From Comamonadaceae bacterium UBA2237 (GTDB lineage Bacteria; Pseudomonadota; Gammaproteobacteria; Burkholderiales; Burkholderiaceae_C): a DNA stretch of 9,325 bases. The DNA lies in assembly GCA_002347905.1 (NCBI GenBank), contig DDYJ01000198.1, positions 4,106-13,430 on the forward strand, read 5' to 3'. Below, piece by piece: positions 8,354 through 9,325 of the stretch. Position 1 is the first letter of the stretch; each line of letters begins with the position of its first letter. The notes beneath the pieces were generated by a model, which worked only from the letters and a program-made list of their open reading frames with translations, did no database searches and was not told the DNA's origin. The position numbers and the translations under genes are program-made.

Positions 8354-8386
8354 AAAAAAGCACTGAGGGCCTAAACCACTCAGTGC
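8354..8386 (-). terminator. Intrinsic terminator of the HiPIP gene, possibly acting in both directions
   Basis: GCACTGAG (8360-8367) and CTCAGTGC (8379-8386) form a perfect 8-bp stem with an 11-base loop. Read on the minus strand the stem is followed at once by six T residues (A-run at 8354-8359), a textbook Rho-independent terminator about 20 bp after the HiPIP stop. Read on the plus strand the hairpin lies 21 bp after the dehydratase stop, but only a mixed CTCTTGGTTT stretch follows, so it would be a weaker terminator for that gene. Confidence 0.85.
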
Positions 8387-8405
8387 CTCTTGGTTTAAAA
8401 AGAAA

Positions 8406-8732
8406 TTACGCTTTTTTGTTGTAAGCAGAGCACCAACCTTTGGTAGATACTTTCTTGCCTGCAAACAAGGGGCAGCCACCAGAAGCGTCAGACGCCTTGC
8501 CTTGGAACAATGCGCAATTGCCACAGTTTTGGCCTGCTGCAAATTTAGGTTGCTTGGCTTTATCAACTGTGGCTGCATCAGCCTTGTAACCCAAAGCTGT
8601 TGCTTGTGGATCGTTCTCAGCAACCATCGCTTGAGCGCTAGCTTGTCCTGCAACTGCAACAGCGCTTAGGCCTGTGACAGATTGCAAAATGAATGTTCTG
8701 CGGTTAGGTTTGTTGTTTGTCAGTGCGTTCAA
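8406..8732 (-). CDS. hip: High-potential iron-sulfur protein (HiPIP), Tat-exported, TTG start
   Basis: HiPIPs are small periplasmic [4Fe-4S] electron carriers that pass electrons between the cytochrome bc1 complex and reaction centres or terminal oxidases. With the TTG start at 8732 the protein is 108 residues. NRRTFILQ (residues 10-17) and a hydrophobic stretch to about residue 33 form a twin-arginine signal, with likely cleavage after an AQA near residue 35; Tat export suits a protein folded round its cluster. Four cysteines, C70, C73, C87 and C101, show the HiPIP spacing CxxC-x13-C-x13-C, and the CPLFAGK and KGWCSA motifs are typical. The mature part resembles the Rhodoferax HiPIP as I recall it. 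No ATG start is available. TTG at 8744 is also possible, but GGAG at 8742-8739 lies 6 bases ahead of the TTG at 8732 and favours that one. Confidence 0.93.
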   Translation of the reverse strand: MNALTNNKPNRRTFILQSVTGLSAVAVAGQASAQAMVAENDPQATALGYKADAATVDKAKQPKFAAGQNCGNCALFQGKASDASGGCPLFAGKKVSTKGWCSAYNKKA

Positions 8733-8738
8733 AATCAA

Positions 8739-8742
8739 CTCC
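8739..8742 (-). promoter_or_regulatory. Ribosome binding site deciding the HiPIP TTG start
   Basis: The minus-strand sequence GGAG (8742-8739) is followed by a 6-base spacer (TTGATT) and TTG at 8732-8730. Two other in-frame TTG codons, at 8744 and 8738, overlap or directly abut the GGAG and so cannot use it. This is the clearest Shine-Dalgarno sequence among the starts in the window. Confidence 0.65.
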
Positions 8743-8760
8743 AAATGTGAATGAAAAACA

Positions 8761-8793
8761 CCATATTATGGATTCACCTTAGAAACAATATGG
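8761..8793. repeat. Inverted repeat in the HiPIP leader region
   Basis: CCATATT at 8761-8767 and AATATGG at 8787-8793 form a perfect 7-bp inverted repeat with a 19-base spacer. If the minus-strand promoter at 8836-8865 is right, it would lie in the HiPIP 5' untranslated leader, 30-60 bases ahead of the start codon. It could be an RNA stem, a regulator site or chance. Confidence 0.3.
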
Positions 8794-8804
8794 GATAGGG
8801 CTCG

Positions 8805-8837
8805 AATAATTACCCCACTCTTCTCAAAGTAATTATT
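8805..8837. repeat. AT-rich inverted repeat next to the candidate HiPIP promoter
   Basis: AATAATTA (8805-8812) and TAATTATT (8830-8837) are a perfect 8-bp inverted repeat around a 17-base, C-rich spacer. The right arm touches the proposed minus-strand -10 hexamer (8836-8841), so a protein bound here could control HiPIP transcription. The arms are only A and T in an AT-rich stretch, so chance is a real alternative. Confidence 0.3.
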
Positions 8838-8865
8838 TATATTTATACATATTTTGCCCAATCAA
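8836..8865 (-). promoter_or_regulatory. Candidate promoter of the HiPIP gene
   Basis: On the minus strand, TTGATT (8865-8860, 4 of 6 to -35) and TATAAA (8841-8836, 5 of 6 to -10) are separated by 18 bp. A second TATAAA at 8847-8842 is directly adjacent but too close to the -35 hexamer. Transcription would start near 8829, leaving a leader of roughly 95 bases before the TTG start. The high A+T content makes such matches easy to find, so this is tentative. Confidence 0.35.
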
Positions 8866-8970
8866 TATATTTATTAATACTAATAAATTACTTTCGTAGT
8901 CTTTACTCACTCAAGTTTAAGAGTCTGATACCGACATACAAATTGGACTCAGAGGAATGGAACGACACCC

Positions 8971-9325
8971 ATGCAGGGGAAGAAGAGTAAATCTTTGTGG
9001 CAAGCCATGCCAGCAAGTTTTGCGCATCAAGGCGCAAGGGCTACGCTCGCCTTGGCTATCTCTGCAGGTTTGTCCTCACAGAGCTTGGCGCAAGGGCCGG
9101 TTACGGACATGGACAACTGGATTCGGTTTCCTCCCCGACCGCGCTCACCTGCTCCAGCCCCTTCAGAAACTGCAATTGCTGCACCTGTCCCTGCACCACC
9201 AACTTCAACGCAAACTCCTGCTGTTAGCACTAGCCCGAATACCGCAGCCTCTGCTCCCACACCATCCCCGACACCTAGCGCACAACCAGTCGCTAAAGCA
9301 CTAGCTGCAACTCCGCCACCCAGTC
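8971..9325 (+). CDS. Secreted protein with Pro/Ala/Thr/Ser-rich N-terminal segment (3' end cut by window edge)
   Basis: I do not recognise this gene. From the ATG at 8971 the frame stays open for 118 codons to the right edge. The first 22 residues are basic and polar, with three lysines in residues 4-7. A hydrophobic stretch RATLALAISAGLS (23-35) ends in SLAQ at 38-41, a probable signal peptide with cleavage at about residues 40-42. Next comes TDMDNWIRFPPRPRS (45-59), then at least 60 residues dominated by Pro, Ala, Thr and Ser, with repeated PAP, APVPAP and TPSPTPS units. This looks like a disordered linker spanning the periplasm or cell wall side, ahead of a domain outside the window. An in-frame stop at 8926-8928 limits the start, and no other ATG lies between. 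AGAGGA at 8951-8956 is rather far (14 bases) for a ribosome site. The overlapping frame from 8957 is Arg/Leu-rich and looks like a shadow. Confidence 0.7.
   Translation, partial: MQGKKSKSLWQAMPASFAHQGARATLALAISAGLSSQSLAQGPVTDMDNWIRFPPRPRSPAPAPSETAIAAPVPAPPTSTQTPAVSTSPNTAASAPTPSPTPSAQPVAKALAATPPPS

Larger units (their letters stand above)
8745..8970. other. AT-rich divergent intergenic region
   Basis: These 226 bp separate the leftward HiPIP gene from the rightward secreted-protein gene. The middle (about 8820-8890) is nearly all A and T, unlike the coding DNA on both sides. I see no open reading frame worth calling and no RNA gene. It contains a candidate minus-strand promoter (8836-8865) and two inverted repeats (8761-8793 and 8805-8837), listed separately. 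TTGCCC at 8854-8859 with TACTAA at 8878-8883 is a poor plus-strand promoter candidate for the last gene. Confidence 0.6.

Noticed and set aside
8291..8659. A 122-codon minus-strand frame overlapping the HiPIP gene and the end of the dehydratase gene
   Set aside because: It runs through the terminator hairpin and the HiPIP coding region in another frame, and the HiPIP frame has clear family motifs.
9028..9054. Inverted repeat CAAGGCG / CGCCTTG inside the last gene
   Set aside because: It is a short 7-bp repeat within the coding sequence of the signal peptide. It has no T-run and no regulatory context, so chance is the simplest explanation.
8957..9304. A 115-codon plus-strand frame starting just after AGAGGA
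   Set aside because: AGAGGA abuts its ATG with no room for a normal spacer. The translation is Arg/Leu/His-rich without a signal or domain, as expected of a shifted frame of the Pro/Ala-rich gene at 8971.
1..9325. Mobile elements, CRISPR arrays, tRNA or rRNA genes, phage genes or toxin-antitoxin pairs
   Set aside because: Reading through the window gave no regularly spaced repeats, transposase or integrase motifs, tRNA-like cloverleaf or rRNA sequence. Nearly all DNA is accounted for by the genes described.

Overview
This looks like a chromosomal segment from a betaproteobacterium of the order Burkholderiales, probably Comamonadaceae. The main clue is a high-potential iron-sulfur protein (HiPIP) whose mature part resembles, from memory, the one from Rhodoferax. 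The other proteins also read as betaproteobacterial housekeeping enzymes. No rRNA, tRNA, transposase, integrase, phage gene or CRISPR array is visible. Base composition looks even across the genes, and only the region around 8745-8970 is markedly AT-rich.

Positions 1-5497 hold a tight leftward (minus-strand) gene cluster. In transcription order it is ugd, manC, rmlB, rmlD and rmlA, with rmlA cut by the left edge. The first four genes are separated by 5 bp, a 4-bp ATGA overlap and 3 bp, so they almost certainly form one operon. rmlA follows after an 82-bp gap. galU lies divergently at 5647, behind a 149-bp shared upstream region. GalU makes UDP-glucose and Ugd oxidises it to UDP-glucuronate. 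ManC supplies mannose-6-phosphate and GDP-mannose. RmlA, RmlB and RmlD carry out three of the four steps to dTDP-L-rhamnose. The set therefore supplies precursors for a surface or secreted polysaccharide that may contain rhamnose, mannose and glucuronic acid. No glycosyltransferase, polymerase or export gene lies inside the window.

To the right of galU is a complete IlvD/Edd-family [2Fe-2S] dehydratase of the sugar-acid (L-arabinonate) type at 6590-8338. A perfect 12-bp inverted repeat overlaps its start codon and sits inside a plausible promoter; this is the most unusual non-coding signal in the window. A terminator hairpin at 8354-8386 separates this gene from a minus-strand HiPIP gene (8406-8732) that probably starts with TTG and carries a twin-arginine signal. 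An AT-rich intergenic region with two dyads follows. The last gene, on the plus strand from 8971 to the right edge, is the N-terminal part of a secreted protein with a Pro/Ala/Thr/Ser-rich segment; its function cannot be told from what is present.

I found no convincing undescribed multi-gene system. The window is largely ordinary nucleotide-sugar metabolism with a few regulatory features worth checking.
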